From assembly GCA_023423215.1 (NCBI GenBank), contig JAFAFZ010000251.1:1-5539 (forward strand): a stretch of DNA of 5,539 nucleotides. The letters are read 5' to 3'. The position numbers were made by a program, and so were the translations under genes. Below are positions 1 through 5,539 of the stretch, one piece after another. Position 1 is the first letter of the stretch. Each line of letters opens with the position of its first letter. The DNA is from Actinomycetes bacterium. Its GTDB lineage: Bacteria > Actinomycetota > Acidimicrobiia > Acidimicrobiales > Microtrichaceae. The notes under the pieces are model-generated. The model did no database searches, had not been told where the DNA came from, and saw only the letters and a program-made list of their open reading frames with translations.

Positions 1-6
1 CGCCCG

Positions 7-42
7 CCCCCCCCCCCCCCCCGCCCGCGGGGGGGGGGGGGG
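7..42. repeat. Poly-C / poly-G inverted repeat
   Basis: A run of 16 C (7-22), the spacer GCCCGC (23-28) and a run of 14 G (29-42) form a dyad that could pair over 14 bp as a hairpin. The 16-nt run, read as G on the minus strand, is just long enough for a three-tetrad quadruplex with 1-nt loops; the 14-G run falls one base short. It lies about 90 bp upstream of the GGDEF/EAL start. Homopolymers of this length are rare in GC-rich chromosomes and are prone both to slippage in the cell and to sequencing error, so run lengths are uncertain. It could be a terminator-like hairpin of an upstream gene, a slippage-variable leader element, or an assembly or contig-edge artefact. There is no T tract after it. 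Confidence 0.7.
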
Positions 43-85
43 CGCGCCGCCGCGTCCGGCCCGACCCGCGTTCGCAGCCATCGCC

Positions 86-91
86 TACCCT
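86..91 (+). promoter_or_regulatory. Candidate -10 (TACCCT) for the GGDEF/EAL gene
   Basis: TACCCT fits the actinobacterial -10 pattern TANNNT. Transcription would start near base 98 and give a leader of about 35 nt before the GTG start at 133. No good -35 hexamer is seen at 16-18 nt upstream, so the call rests on the -10 alone and is weak. Confidence 0.3.
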
Positions 92-115
92 GTCGCGTCG
101 GACGACCACACGGGC

Positions 116-125
116 GAGGGAAGGG
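116..125 (+). promoter_or_regulatory. Ribosome binding site fixing the GTG start at 133
   Basis: The purine-rich stretch GAGGGAAGGG ends 7 nt before GTG 133 and is a good Shine-Dalgarno match. It decides the start. The next in-frame candidate, ATG at 253 (residue 41, which also begins Met-Thr-Asp), has only a weak GGAG nearby at about 240-243. Confidence 0.65.
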
Positions 126-132
126 CAGCCAC

Positions 133-2706
133 GTGACGGACAGCCTGGCCCGGCAGACCCCCCGCTCCGGCCCGCACGACGCGACGACCTCGACCCACGC
201 CCCGACCGCGTCCGACGGCGGGCTCGACGGCGCCCGCGCGGAGTGCGACGCGATGACCGACGCGCTGCTGTCGTGGCTGCGCTCGATCTCCGAGATCGTG
301 CTGCTGCCCGAGCTCGAGCTGGCGCTCGCCCGCATCGGCCACCTCGTCGGCGCCGACCGCGCGTTCCTCCACGCACCACCCACGTCACCCGAGCAGGCCG
401 GACGCGACTACGTGTGGACCTCACCCGAGGCCGAGCGCCAGCTCCGCCCGGACGTGACGCCGTCGGTGCTCGAGACGACCTTCCTGCTGCCCGACGGGTC
501 CACCGGCACCATCGGCCTCGAGACGACCCGCGAGGGACGGGCCTGGCGCGACGACGACCTGGTGTCGCTCCAGGTGATCGCCTCGCTGGTCACCCAGGTG
601 CTCGAGCGCACCGAGTCCGACGTGCGCTGGGAGCAGGCCGCCGAGCGGGACGAGTCGATCTTCCGCCACGCGCCCGTGCCGCTGTTCGTCGTCGACAGCC
701 TCGGCTTCATCGTCAAGGCCAACGACAAGACCGCCGAGCTCGTCGGCTGGCCGCGCAGCCAGGTGCTGGGCGAGCACGTCGGCCGGTTCATCCACCACGA
801 CGACTACGACAGCCAGGCCGACCTGTGGGTGCGCATGCAGGTCGACCCGACCTTCGACGCCGTGTCGAGCGAGATCCGCCTGCTGACCACCCGGGGCATC
901 AGCTGGCAGCGCGTGGCGCTGCGCGCCGGTCGCGACGACTCCGGCGCCCTGACCCACATCACGGTCCACCTGGCCGACATCAACGAGAAGTACGCCGCCG
1001 AGGCGGCGTTGGATCGCAGCCAGCGCCAGTTCGGCGACCTGCTCGACAGCCTGCCGGACCCGATCGTGCGCGTGAACCGACGCTTCGAGGTCGAGTTCTC
1101 GAACCCTGCCGCGCTCGCCCTGCGCAGTCGGCCCGGTCGACCTGACGGCGTGGTCGACGACGACGCGGCCGAGTGGCCGCTGGTCGCTCCGGGCGACCGC
1201 ACCCGCGTGCGGCGGGCGATGCACGACGTGCTCGAGACCGGCGTCTCGACGACGGTCGAGCACCGAGTGGACGACGCCACGAGCAGCTCGTGGTGGGAGA
1301 CGACGATCGTCGGTGAGACCAGCGCGGATGGCACGGTGACGTCACTGCTGCTGATCTGCCGCGACATCACCGACCGGCGCAAGCACGAGGCCGAGCTGAA
1401 GCACCAGGCCAACCACGACGGGCTCACCGGTCTGCCGAACCGCGGTCGCTTCGCACAGCTGCTCGACATCGCGACGATCCGCCAGGGCGCCTACCACGAT
1501 GCGCAACGGGCACGGTCGCTGGCCGTGCTGTTCATCGACCTCGATCGCTTCAAGGTCGTGAACGACTCCTTGGGCCACGCCGCCGGCGACGACCTGCTCG
1601 CGCAGGTCGCGCGGCGCCTGGGCGCGGCGCTCCGCCCCGACGACGTGCTCGGTCGGCTGGGCGGCGACGAGTTCACGATCCTGGCCGACGACATCGACCA
1701 CGAGGACGCGCTCGCCCTGGCCGAACGGCTCCAGGAGCAGCTGCGCACGCCGTTCCAGCTCGCCGGCCGCGAGCACCTGATGACGGCGTCGGTCGGGGTC
1801 GTCAGCGCCGCGCGACCCGAGGATCCGGCCGACCTGATGCGCTGGGCGGACACCGCCATGTACCGCGCCAAGCAGCTGGGACGGAACTGCATCGTCGTGT
1901 TCGACGACGTGCTGCGCAACGAGGCCAGCGAGCAGCTGGAGCTGGACCAGATGCTGCGCGTCGCACTCGACCGCGAGGAGCTCGAGGTCCGCTACCAGCC
2001 CGAGATCGACCTGACCACGGGCTCGGTCGTCGGCGCCGAGGCGCTGGTCCGGTGGGCGCACCCGGCGCGCGGGCTCATGTCGGCGGACGAGTTCGTGCCG
2101 CTCGCCGAGGAGAACGGCGCCATCGTGCCGATCGGGCGCTGGGTGCTGGACCGCGCCTGCGCGCAGGCGGCCGAGTGGACCGGCCGCGGGCTGCTGCCCA
2201 GCGACTTCGTGCTGCGCGTCAACCTGAGCGCACGCCAGCTCGAGCTGCCGAGCCTGGTCGACGAGGTGCGCACCGCGCTGGGCGACTCCGGGCTCGACCC
2301 CGCCCGTCTGTGCCTCGAGGTGACCGAGACGGCGCTCATGCGCGACGTCGACCGCGCCCTGGTGGTCCTCACGCAGCTGCACGACCTGGGCATCCGCCTG
2401 GCGGTCGACGACTTCGGCACCGGGTACAGCTCGCTCAGCTCGCTGAAGCGCATCCCGCTGCGCGTGCTGAAGATCGACCGCTCGTTCATCGACGGGCTCC
2501 CCGACGATGCGGACGACCGTGCGATCGCGACGACCGTGCTGCGGCTCGCGGAGTCGCTCGGCCTGACCGTGACGGCCGAGGGCGTCGAGACCACTGCGCA
2601 GGCGGACCTGCTGCGCGAGCTCGGCTGCCCCACTGCGCAGGGCTTCCTGTTCGCACCGCCGCTCACGCCACCGGAGTTCGAGCAGCGCCTCGTCGTCGCC
2701 GGCTGA
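133..2706 (+). CDS. Bifunctional-type diguanylate cyclase/phosphodiesterase (GAF-PAS-PAS-GGDEF-EAL)
   Basis: An 857-aa cytosolic signalling protein predicted to make and/or degrade cyclic-di-GMP. Domains in order: a disordered Ala/Thr/Ser/Asp-rich start (1-40), a GAF-like domain (about 40-160), PAS1 (about 173-288), PAS2 (about 297-415, ending in the linker RDITDRR at 410-416), GGDEF (about 424-592) and EAL (about 600-852). The cyclase half has GGDEF at 510-514, the metal-ligand region FIDLDRFK at 467-474 and an RxxD inhibitory site (RPDD, 501-504) exactly five residues before GGDEF. The phosphodiesterase half has EAL at 636-638 plus N697, E732 (EVTE), D759-D760 (DDFGTG), K780, E816/E819 (EGVE) and Q836, which is the full set of expected metal and catalytic positions. 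No signal peptide or membrane segment is visible, so it probably senses cytoplasmic cues. Both halves look active by motif; the net output is not predictable from sequence. It appears monocistronic: the next gene has its own promoter candidate 73 bp downstream of the stop. Confidence 0.96.
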   Translation: MTDSLARQTPRSGPHDATTSTHAPTASDGGLDGARAECDAMTDALLSWLRSISEIVLLPELELALARIGHLVGADRAFLHAPPTSPEQAGRDYVWTSPEAERQLRPDVTPSVLETTFLLPDGSTGTIGLETTREGRAWRDDDLVSLQVIASLVTQVLERTESDVRWEQAAERDESIFRHAPVPLFVVDSLGFIVKANDKTAELVGWPRSQVLGEHVGRFIHHDDYDSQADLWVRMQVDPTFDAVSSEIRLLTTRGISWQRVALRAGRDDSGALTHITVHLADINEKYAAEAALDRSQRQFGDLLDSLPDPIVRVNRRFEVEFSNPAALALRSRPGRPDGVVDDDAAEWPLVAPGDRTRVRRAMHDVLETGVSTTVEHRVDDATSSSWWETTIVGETSADGTVTSLLLICRDITDRRKHEAELKHQANHDGLTGLPNRGRFAQLLDIATIRQGAYHDAQRARSLAVLFIDLDRFKVVNDSLGHAAGDDLLAQVARRLGAALRPDDVLGRLGGDEFTILADDIDHEDALALAERLQEQLRTPFQLAGREHLMTASVGVVSAARPEDPADLMRWADTAMYRAKQLGRNCIVVFDDVLRNEASEQLELDQMLRVALDREELEVRYQPEIDLTTGSVVGAEALVRWAHPARGLMSADEFVPLAEENGAIVPIGRWVLDRACAQAAEWTGRGLLPSDFVLRVNLSARQLELPSLVDEVRTALGDSGLDPARLCLEVTETALMRDVDRALVVLTQLHDLGIRLAVDDFGTGYSSLSSLKRIPLRVLKIDRSFIDGLPDDADDRAIATTVLRLAESLGLTVTAEGVETTAQADLLRELGCPTAQGFLFAPPLTPPEFEQRLVVAG

Positions 2707-2735
2707 GGGCTGCGTTCGCACGACGCGCCGCCGCT

Positions 2736-2749
2736 CCGGACGCCGGACG
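2736..2749 (+). repeat. Tandem 7-bp repeat with small hairpin after the GGDEF/EAL stop
   Basis: CCGGACG occurs twice in tandem (2736-2742 and 2743-2749). TCCGG (2735-2739) can also pair with CCGGA (2743-2747) across a 3-nt loop. The stem is only 5 bp and is followed by A-rich rather than T-rich sequence, so it is a poor intrinsic terminator. No better terminator is visible between this gene and the next. Confidence 0.3.
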
Positions 2750-2750
2750 A

Positions 2751-2772
2751 AAACGAGAACGCGTTCCAGTTT
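2751..2772. promoter_or_regulatory. KstR-like TetR-family operator upstream of the oxidoreductase
   Basis: The perfect 10-bp palindrome GAACGCGTTC (2757-2766) is flanked by AAAC (2751-2754) and its complement GTTT (2769-2772), so 18 of 22 positions are symmetric. The core AACGCGTT fits the AACnnGTT core described for KstR, the TetR-family repressor of actinobacterial sterol and lipid catabolism. Of the wider consensus TnnAACnnGTTnnA only the first T is missing (G at 2755). It sits immediately upstream of a TAGGGT -10 and would cover the -35 region, a position suited to repression. The repressor that reads it is not in this window. KstR identity is inference; another TetR regulator of acyl-CoA metabolism could bind the same core. 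Confidence 0.6.
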
Positions 2773-2778
2773 CTGGCG

Positions 2779-2784
2779 TAGGGT
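2779..2784 (+). promoter_or_regulatory. Candidate -10 (TAGGGT) for the oxidoreductase gene
   Basis: TAGGGT fits the actinobacterial TANNNT pattern and lies 12 bp downstream of the palindromic operator core. Transcription would begin near 2791, giving a GC-rich leader of about 67 nt before ATG 2858. The -35 position falls inside the operator and is not a good consensus hexamer, as is common for actinobacterial promoters. The leader carries a 10-bp palindrome (CACGGCCGTG, 2829-2838) with no assigned role. Confidence 0.5.
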
Positions 2785-2846
2785 GCCGAACGCTCGCGAC
2801 ACTCACGGCGCTCACCGCGCAGCGGCGCCACGGCCGTGCCGAACCC

Positions 2847-2853
2847 AGGGGGA
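2847..2853 (+). promoter_or_regulatory. Ribosome binding site fixing the ATG start at 2858
   Basis: AGGGGGA ends 4 nt before ATG 2858. It supports that ATG over the in-frame GTG at 2783, which overlaps the putative -10 element and would add 25 residues with no family resemblance. Confidence 0.75.
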
Positions 2854-2857
2854 CCAC

Positions 2858-4033
2858 ATGAAACTCGGACTGCAGCTCGGCTACTGGGGCCAGATGCCGT
2901 CGCCCGACTGGGTCGAACGTGCCGTCGCCGCCGACGAGCTCGGGTTCACCTCGGTGTGGACCGCCGAGGCGTGGGGCTCGGACGCGCTCACCCCGCTCGC
3001 CTACCTGGCCGCACGCACCGAGCACGTGCAGCTCGGCACCGCCGTGATGCAGCTGGCGGCCCGCACGCCGACCGCCGCGGCCATGTCGGCGATCACCATG
3101 GACTACCTCTCCAACGGCCGGTTCCGCATGGGCCTCGGCGTCTCCGGACCGCAGGTCGTCGAGGGCTGGTACGGCCGTCCGTCCGACAAGCCCCTCGCCC
3201 GCACCCGCGAGTACGTCGAGATCATCCGCCAGGTCGTCGCCCGTGAGGAGCCGCTGAACCACCAGGGCGAGTTCCACCAGCACCCGTACTCGGGGCCGGG
3301 CAGCGTCGGGCTGGGCAAGCCGCTCAAGTCGATCGTGCACCCGATGCGGCGCCACATCCCGATCTACCTCGGCGCCGAGGGACCGAAGAACGTCACCCAG
3401 ACCGCCGAGATCGCGGACGGTTGGCTGCCGCTCTACTACTCGCCGTTCCGCCAGGAGGTCTACGCGGACCAGCTGGCGAACGCGAAGCCCGACTTCGAGG
3501 TGGCCGCGCTGGCGGCGTTCATCGTCACCGAGGACGACAAGCCGGAGACGATCGAGGCGGCCCTGGCCGGCACCCGCACCATGCTCGCCTTCTACATCGG
3601 CGGCATGGGCGCCAAGGGCCAGAACTACCACACCAAGCTCGCCGCCCGGATGGGACTGGGCGAGCAGGCCGAGAAGATCCAGGACCTCTTCTTCGAGGGC
3701 AAGGGCGACCAGGCCATCGGCGAGGTGCCCGTCTCCTTCGCGGACGAGATCTCGCTCGTCGGCACCCCGGCGCGCATCGCGGACCGCGTCGCGGCGTGGA
3801 AGGAGTCGGCCGTGACCGAGATCCTGATGCACGCCGGCTCGCGTGCTCAGACCGCGGCGAGCTGCGGCGTGCCGGCGCCACCGGGCGCGACGAGCGGCCA
3901 CGGGTTCGACCGCTCGACCGCCAGCGCGACGTCGAACAGCTCGGCGTCGCGGTGGTGGCGCGCCATCACCTGCATGCCCACCGGCAGACCCTCGACCGTG
4001 CCGGCCGGGATCGATACGGCGGGGTTGCCGTAG
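2858..4033 (+). CDS. LLM-class (probably F420-dependent) oxidoreductase, Rv3520c-like, with aberrant C-terminal tail
   Basis: A luciferase-like monooxygenase-fold enzyme, predicted to be a cytosolic flavin/F420-dependent oxidoreductase; the substrate is unknown. The start MKLGLQLGYWG and the early segments ADELGFTSVWTAEAWGSD, HVQLGTAVMQLAARTP and LSNGRFRMGLGVSGPQVVEGWYG are typical of the actinobacterial subgroup that includes Mycobacterium tuberculosis Rv3520c. The mid segment IPIYLGAEGPKN and the late segment VGTPARIADRVAAWKE also fit. Family members are about 345 residues (from memory). This frame is 391 residues because no stop occurs where expected. From residue about 330 (base 3845) it reads antisense through the amidase gene, adding about 62 Ser/Thr/Ala/Pro-rich residues unlike an LLM C-terminus. 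The usual final helix is missing or replaced. Possible causes are a lost stop, a deletion that joined two convergent genes, or an assembly or base error; neither other forward frame restores a family-like end. The enzyme assignment is firm, the 3' end doubtful. The KstR-like operator upstream suggests sterol or lipid catabolism. Confidence 0.9.
   Translation: MKLGLQLGYWGQMPSPDWVERAVAADELGFTSVWTAEAWGSDALTPLAYLAARTEHVQLGTAVMQLAARTPTAAAMSAITMDYLSNGRFRMGLGVSGPQVVEGWYGRPSDKPLARTREYVEIIRQVVAREEPLNHQGEFHQHPYSGPGSVGLGKPLKSIVHPMRRHIPIYLGAEGPKNVTQTAEIADGWLPLYYSPFRQEVYADQLANAKPDFEVAALAAFIVTEDDKPETIEAALAGTRTMLAFYIGGMGAKGQNYHTKLAARMGLGEQAEKIQDLFFEGKGDQAIGEVPVSFADEISLVGTPARIADRVAAWKESAVTEILMHAGSRAQTAASCGVPAPPGATSGHGFDRSTASATSNSSASRWWRAITCMPTGRPSTVPAGIDTAGLP
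3847..4033. other. Convergent 187-bp overlap of oxidoreductase tail and amidase C-terminus
   Basis: The plus-strand oxidoreductase frame and the minus-strand amidase frame share these bases. On the minus strand the region encodes amidase residues 451-512, including the conserved GNPAVSIPAG and the usual end NPWPLVAPGG. On the plus strand it encodes a compositionally biased tail with no family motif. The amidase frame therefore looks like the constrained one. No bidirectional terminator hairpin with T tracts is visible at the junction. Confidence 0.75.
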
Positions 4034-5385
4034 ATGTTCGAGATGATCGTCAGGCCGCCCATGGTCACCAGATCGGGCACTTTCTCGACGACCAGGTCGA
4101 TCAGCGCGTTCGCCGTCCTCGGGAAGGCGCCATTGACGATGCGCACCGCGCTCATCATCCCGCGGAACGCCGTGCGGGCCGCCGGCGAGGCCTTGGCGGT
4201 GTCCAGGAACGTCTCGGTGGGGCTCGACGTCGACGCCTCGGCAGGGAAGGCCGGGCCGGGGTTGGTCGCGGCGACGATGTAGTCGACCTGCTCGAACGCG
4301 GCGGCCATCGCCTGGTTGGCCTTGACCCGCTGGGCCTCGGCGACCGCGGCGACCTCGAGGTTGTAGAGCGAGTGCGCCAGCAGCAGGCCGAGCGAGATCT
4401 CGTCGGTCAGGTCCGCCGCACGTGCCGGCCAGAGCTTGCCGAGCTCGGGGAGCAGCGTCGACAGGTTGCCCATCGCCCACTGCGCGGCCAGGTTCGGGAG
4501 CTGGATGTCGAGGTCCACCGGCACCATGCCGTTCTCCTCGATGAGTGCGGCGGCCGAGGCGCGCAGCTGGTCCTCGACGCCCGGCTCGAGGGTCACGCCC
4601 GCGAGCGAGGGGACGATGCCGACCTTCTTGCCGGCCAGCTCGGTCGTGCCGAGGTTGCGCTCCCAGCGTCCCGGGTTCGGCAGCGTCGAGGGATCGTTCG
4701 GATCCAGGCCGGCGGCCACGTCGTAGTAGCGGGCCGCGTCGCGCACCGAACGCGCCAGGCAGCCGAGCACCACGGTGCCGGGACGGAAGTACGCCTCGGG
4801 GCCGCGGGAGATGCGTCCGTAGGTGCCCTTCATGCCGAGCAGGCCGCAGTAGCCGGCCGGGATGCGGATGGACCCTCCGCCGTCGCCGCCGCTGGCGATC
4901 GAGACCAGACCGCCCGCGACCGCCGAGGCGCTGCCGCCGGACGAGCCACCAGCGGTGCGCCCGTACCGCCACGGGTTGTGGGCGACGCCGTTGAGCTTCG
5001 TGACGCTGACGTTCAGTCCACCGAACTCCGACGCGGTGGTCAGGCCCACCGGCACCGCACCACCGTCGGTGATGAACCGGCGCACGCCCTCGCTGGTGTG
5101 CGTGGCCCGCCGGTCCTTGAACAGCAGCGACGCGCCCGTGTCGGGCCAACCCTCGATCTGGTCCAGCTCCTTGATGCCGGCCGGCACGCCGCCGAACGGC
5201 TTCGACAGGTCCGCGTCCTGCGCCGCCGCGAGCGCCCGCTCGGGATCCAGGAACGAGAAGCAGTTCAGGTCGCTGTCGGCGATCGCCGCCAACGAGGCCT
5301 GGAGCTCCTCCACCGGAGAACGTTCACCGGCGCGGAACGCGTCGACGAGAGAGCTGGCATCGCCCGACCAAGGTGCATCCGTCAT
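3847..5385 (-). CDS. Amidase-signature family hydrolase
   Basis: A 512-aa cytosolic amidase of the Ser/cis-Ser/Lys class, hydrolysing an amide (C-N) bond of an unidentified substrate. The triad is visible: K72 in GGVPAGIKEL, cis-Ser S148 in the signature GGSSGGSAS (146-154), and nucleophile S172 in GGDGGGSIRIPAGYCG (166-181). The 24-residue gap between the two serines matches that in fatty acid amide hydrolase, and the positions are close to those of the nylon-oligomer hydrolase NylA (K72/S150/S174, from memory). The C-terminal GNPAVSIPAG...GLPVGMQVMARHH and NPWPLVAPGG are typical, and the length is normal, so the gene looks complete. The N-terminus AFRAGERSPVEELQASLAAI fits the family, supporting the ATG at 5385. 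That ATG has no clear Shine-Dalgarno; an inverted repeat lies 15-33 nt upstream. It is not obviously GatA, as no gatB or gatC neighbour is visible here. Substrate and gene name cannot be given. Confidence 0.95.
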   Translation of the reverse strand: MTDAPWSGDASSLVDAFRAGERSPVEELQASLAAIADSDLNCFSFLDPERALAAAQDADLSKPFGGVPAGIKELDQIEGWPDTGASLLFKDRRATHTSEGVRRFITDGGAVPVGLTTASEFGGLNVSVTKLNGVAHNPWRYGRTAGGSSGGSASAVAGGLVSIASGGDGGGSIRIPAGYCGLLGMKGTYGRISRGPEAYFRPGTVVLGCLARSVRDAARYYDVAAGLDPNDPSTLPNPGRWERNLGTTELAGKKVGIVPSLAGVTLEPGVEDQLRASAAALIEENGMVPVDLDIQLPNLAAQWAMGNLSTLLPELGKLWPARAADLTDEISLGLLLAHSLYNLEVAAVAEAQRVKANQAMAAAFEQVDYIVAATNPGPAFPAEASTSSPTETFLDTAKASPAARTAFRGMMSAVRIVNGAFPRTANALIDLVVEKVPDLVTMGGLTIISNIYGNPAVSIPAGTVEGLPVGMQVMARHHRDAELFDVALAVERSNPWPLVAPGGAGTPQLAAV

Positions 5386-5393
5386 CGCAGCAT
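5382..5393 (-). other. Three-codon mini-ORF overlapping the amidase start
   Basis: On the minus strand an ATG at 5393-5391 opens Met-Leu-Arg-stop, ending in a TGA that overlaps the amidase ATG as ATGA. Neither start has a good Shine-Dalgarno. It could couple translation to the amidase, act as a decoy start, or be chance; such short ORFs are common by chance. Confidence 0.2.
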
Positions 5394-5399
5394 GATGGC

Positions 5400-5418
5400 C
5401 GAACCTGGTTCAGGTTCG
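5400..5418. promoter_or_regulatory. Inverted-repeat operator candidate upstream of the amidase
   Basis: CGAACCTG-GTT-CAGGTTCG is a perfect 8-bp inverted repeat around a 3-nt spacer, 15-33 nt upstream of the amidase ATG. It contains a second, overlapping dyad GAACC-T-GGTTC (5401-5411) and a direct repeat GGTTC-A-GGTTC (5407-5417), so three GGTTC-type units overlap. The size and position suit a transcription-factor site near the amidase promoter. No clear -10/-35 pair was found; a weak CATCAT (5392-5397, minus strand) would place the transcription start at or near the ATG. The regulator family is unknown; it is not the AACnnGTT type seen upstream of the oxidoreductase. Confidence 0.55.
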
Positions 5419-5502
5419 CCACGCAACCGGCAGAGAAACCTGTGGGATCGGCACGGATGCCACGCGGCGCGCGTGCGCTGCGTCGTAGGGTCGCCGCACG
5501 CC

Positions 5503-5528
5503 GGGCTGCTGCCGATCGGCAGCCGCCC
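5503..5528. repeat. 26-bp near-perfect dyad at the window edge
   Basis: The perfect 16-bp palindrome GCTGCCGATCGGCAGC (5508-5523) extends on both sides by GGGC/GCCC after one mismatched pair (5507/5524), so 24 of 26 positions are symmetric. As RNA it could form a stem of six G/C-rich pairs with a GATC loop, plus four further pairs. No T tract follows. It ends two bases before a GTG (5531) that could begin a rightward gene outside the window, which would suit an operator; it could also be a hairpin terminator of a leftward gene lying beyond the window. Confidence 0.5.
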
Positions 5529-5539
5529 ACGTGCGACTG

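Noticed and set aside
2591..2641. 12-bp direct repeat CCACTGCGCAGG (2591-2602 and 2630-2641)
   Set aside because: The copies are 39 bp apart in the same reading frame and encode Thr-Ala-Gln in two conserved EAL-domain segments. This is coincidence of codon choice.
1342..2802. Minus-strand open frame of 486 codons opposite the GGDEF/EAL gene
   Set aside because: It is the antisense of strongly conserved GGDEF and EAL coding sequence. The product is Arg/Gln/Val-rich with no recognisable family.
2783..2844. 9-bp direct repeat GTGCCGAAC (2783-2791 and 2836-2844) in the oxidoreductase leader
   Set aside because: Short and asymmetric in GC-rich sequence, with no link to a promoter or start; not distinguishable from chance.
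2783..2857. 25-residue N-terminal extension of the oxidoreductase from GTG 2783
   Set aside because: The GTG overlaps the putative -10, has no Shine-Dalgarno, and the extension has no family resemblance. ATG 2858 has a strong AGGGGGA site.
2663..5149. Minus-strand open frame of 828 codons
   Set aside because: It is an out-of-frame shadow of the amidase and the antisense of the oxidoreductase. Its product is Arg/Gly/Ala-rich low-complexity sequence without domain motifs, as expected where high GC makes stop codons rare.
5324..5530. 68-codon minus-strand ORF over the amidase start
   Set aside because: It overlaps the amidase N-terminus in another frame and is Arg-rich with no motif; it looks like chance.

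Overview
The window is a GC-rich chromosomal segment that looks actinobacterial. The coding frames have G or C at almost every third position. The first gene uses a GTG start, the -10 candidates have the TANNNT form, and the second gene belongs to a flavin/F420 oxidoreductase family typical of Actinomycetota. A nocardioform or Nocardioidaceae-like host is plausible, but the genus cannot be read from this sequence. I see no tRNA, rRNA, CRISPR array or mobile element.

Layout: bases 1-132 are a leader that begins with an extreme C-run/G-run dyad, followed by a weak -10 candidate and a purine-rich ribosome binding site. Bases 133-2706 (+) encode an 857-aa soluble cyclic-di-GMP enzyme, GAF-PAS-PAS-GGDEF-EAL, with both catalytic halves and the RxxD inhibitory site intact by motif. 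Bases 2707-2857 are intergenic and hold a KstR-like palindromic operator next to a TAGGGT -10 candidate. From 2858 (+) runs an LLM-class oxidoreductase of the Rv3520c-like group. Bases 3847-5385 (-) encode a 512-aa amidase-signature hydrolase with a complete Lys/cis-Ser/Ser triad. Bases 5386-5539 are intergenic, with a compact inverted repeat just upstream of the amidase and a near-perfect 26-bp dyad close to the window edge.

The genes do not form one obvious pathway. The c-di-GMP enzyme is a stand-alone signalling gene. The oxidoreductase and amidase are convergent catabolic-type enzymes, each with its own palindrome upstream, so they are probably regulated separately. The oddest point is their 3' junction. 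The oxidoreductase frame has no stop before the amidase gene and runs 187 bp antisense through conserved amidase sequence, giving a 62-residue tail that does not look like its family. No new multi-gene system is evident. The observations worth checking are the convergent overlap, the KstR-like operator, the amidase operator with its start-overlapping mini-ORF, and the two dyads at the window ends.
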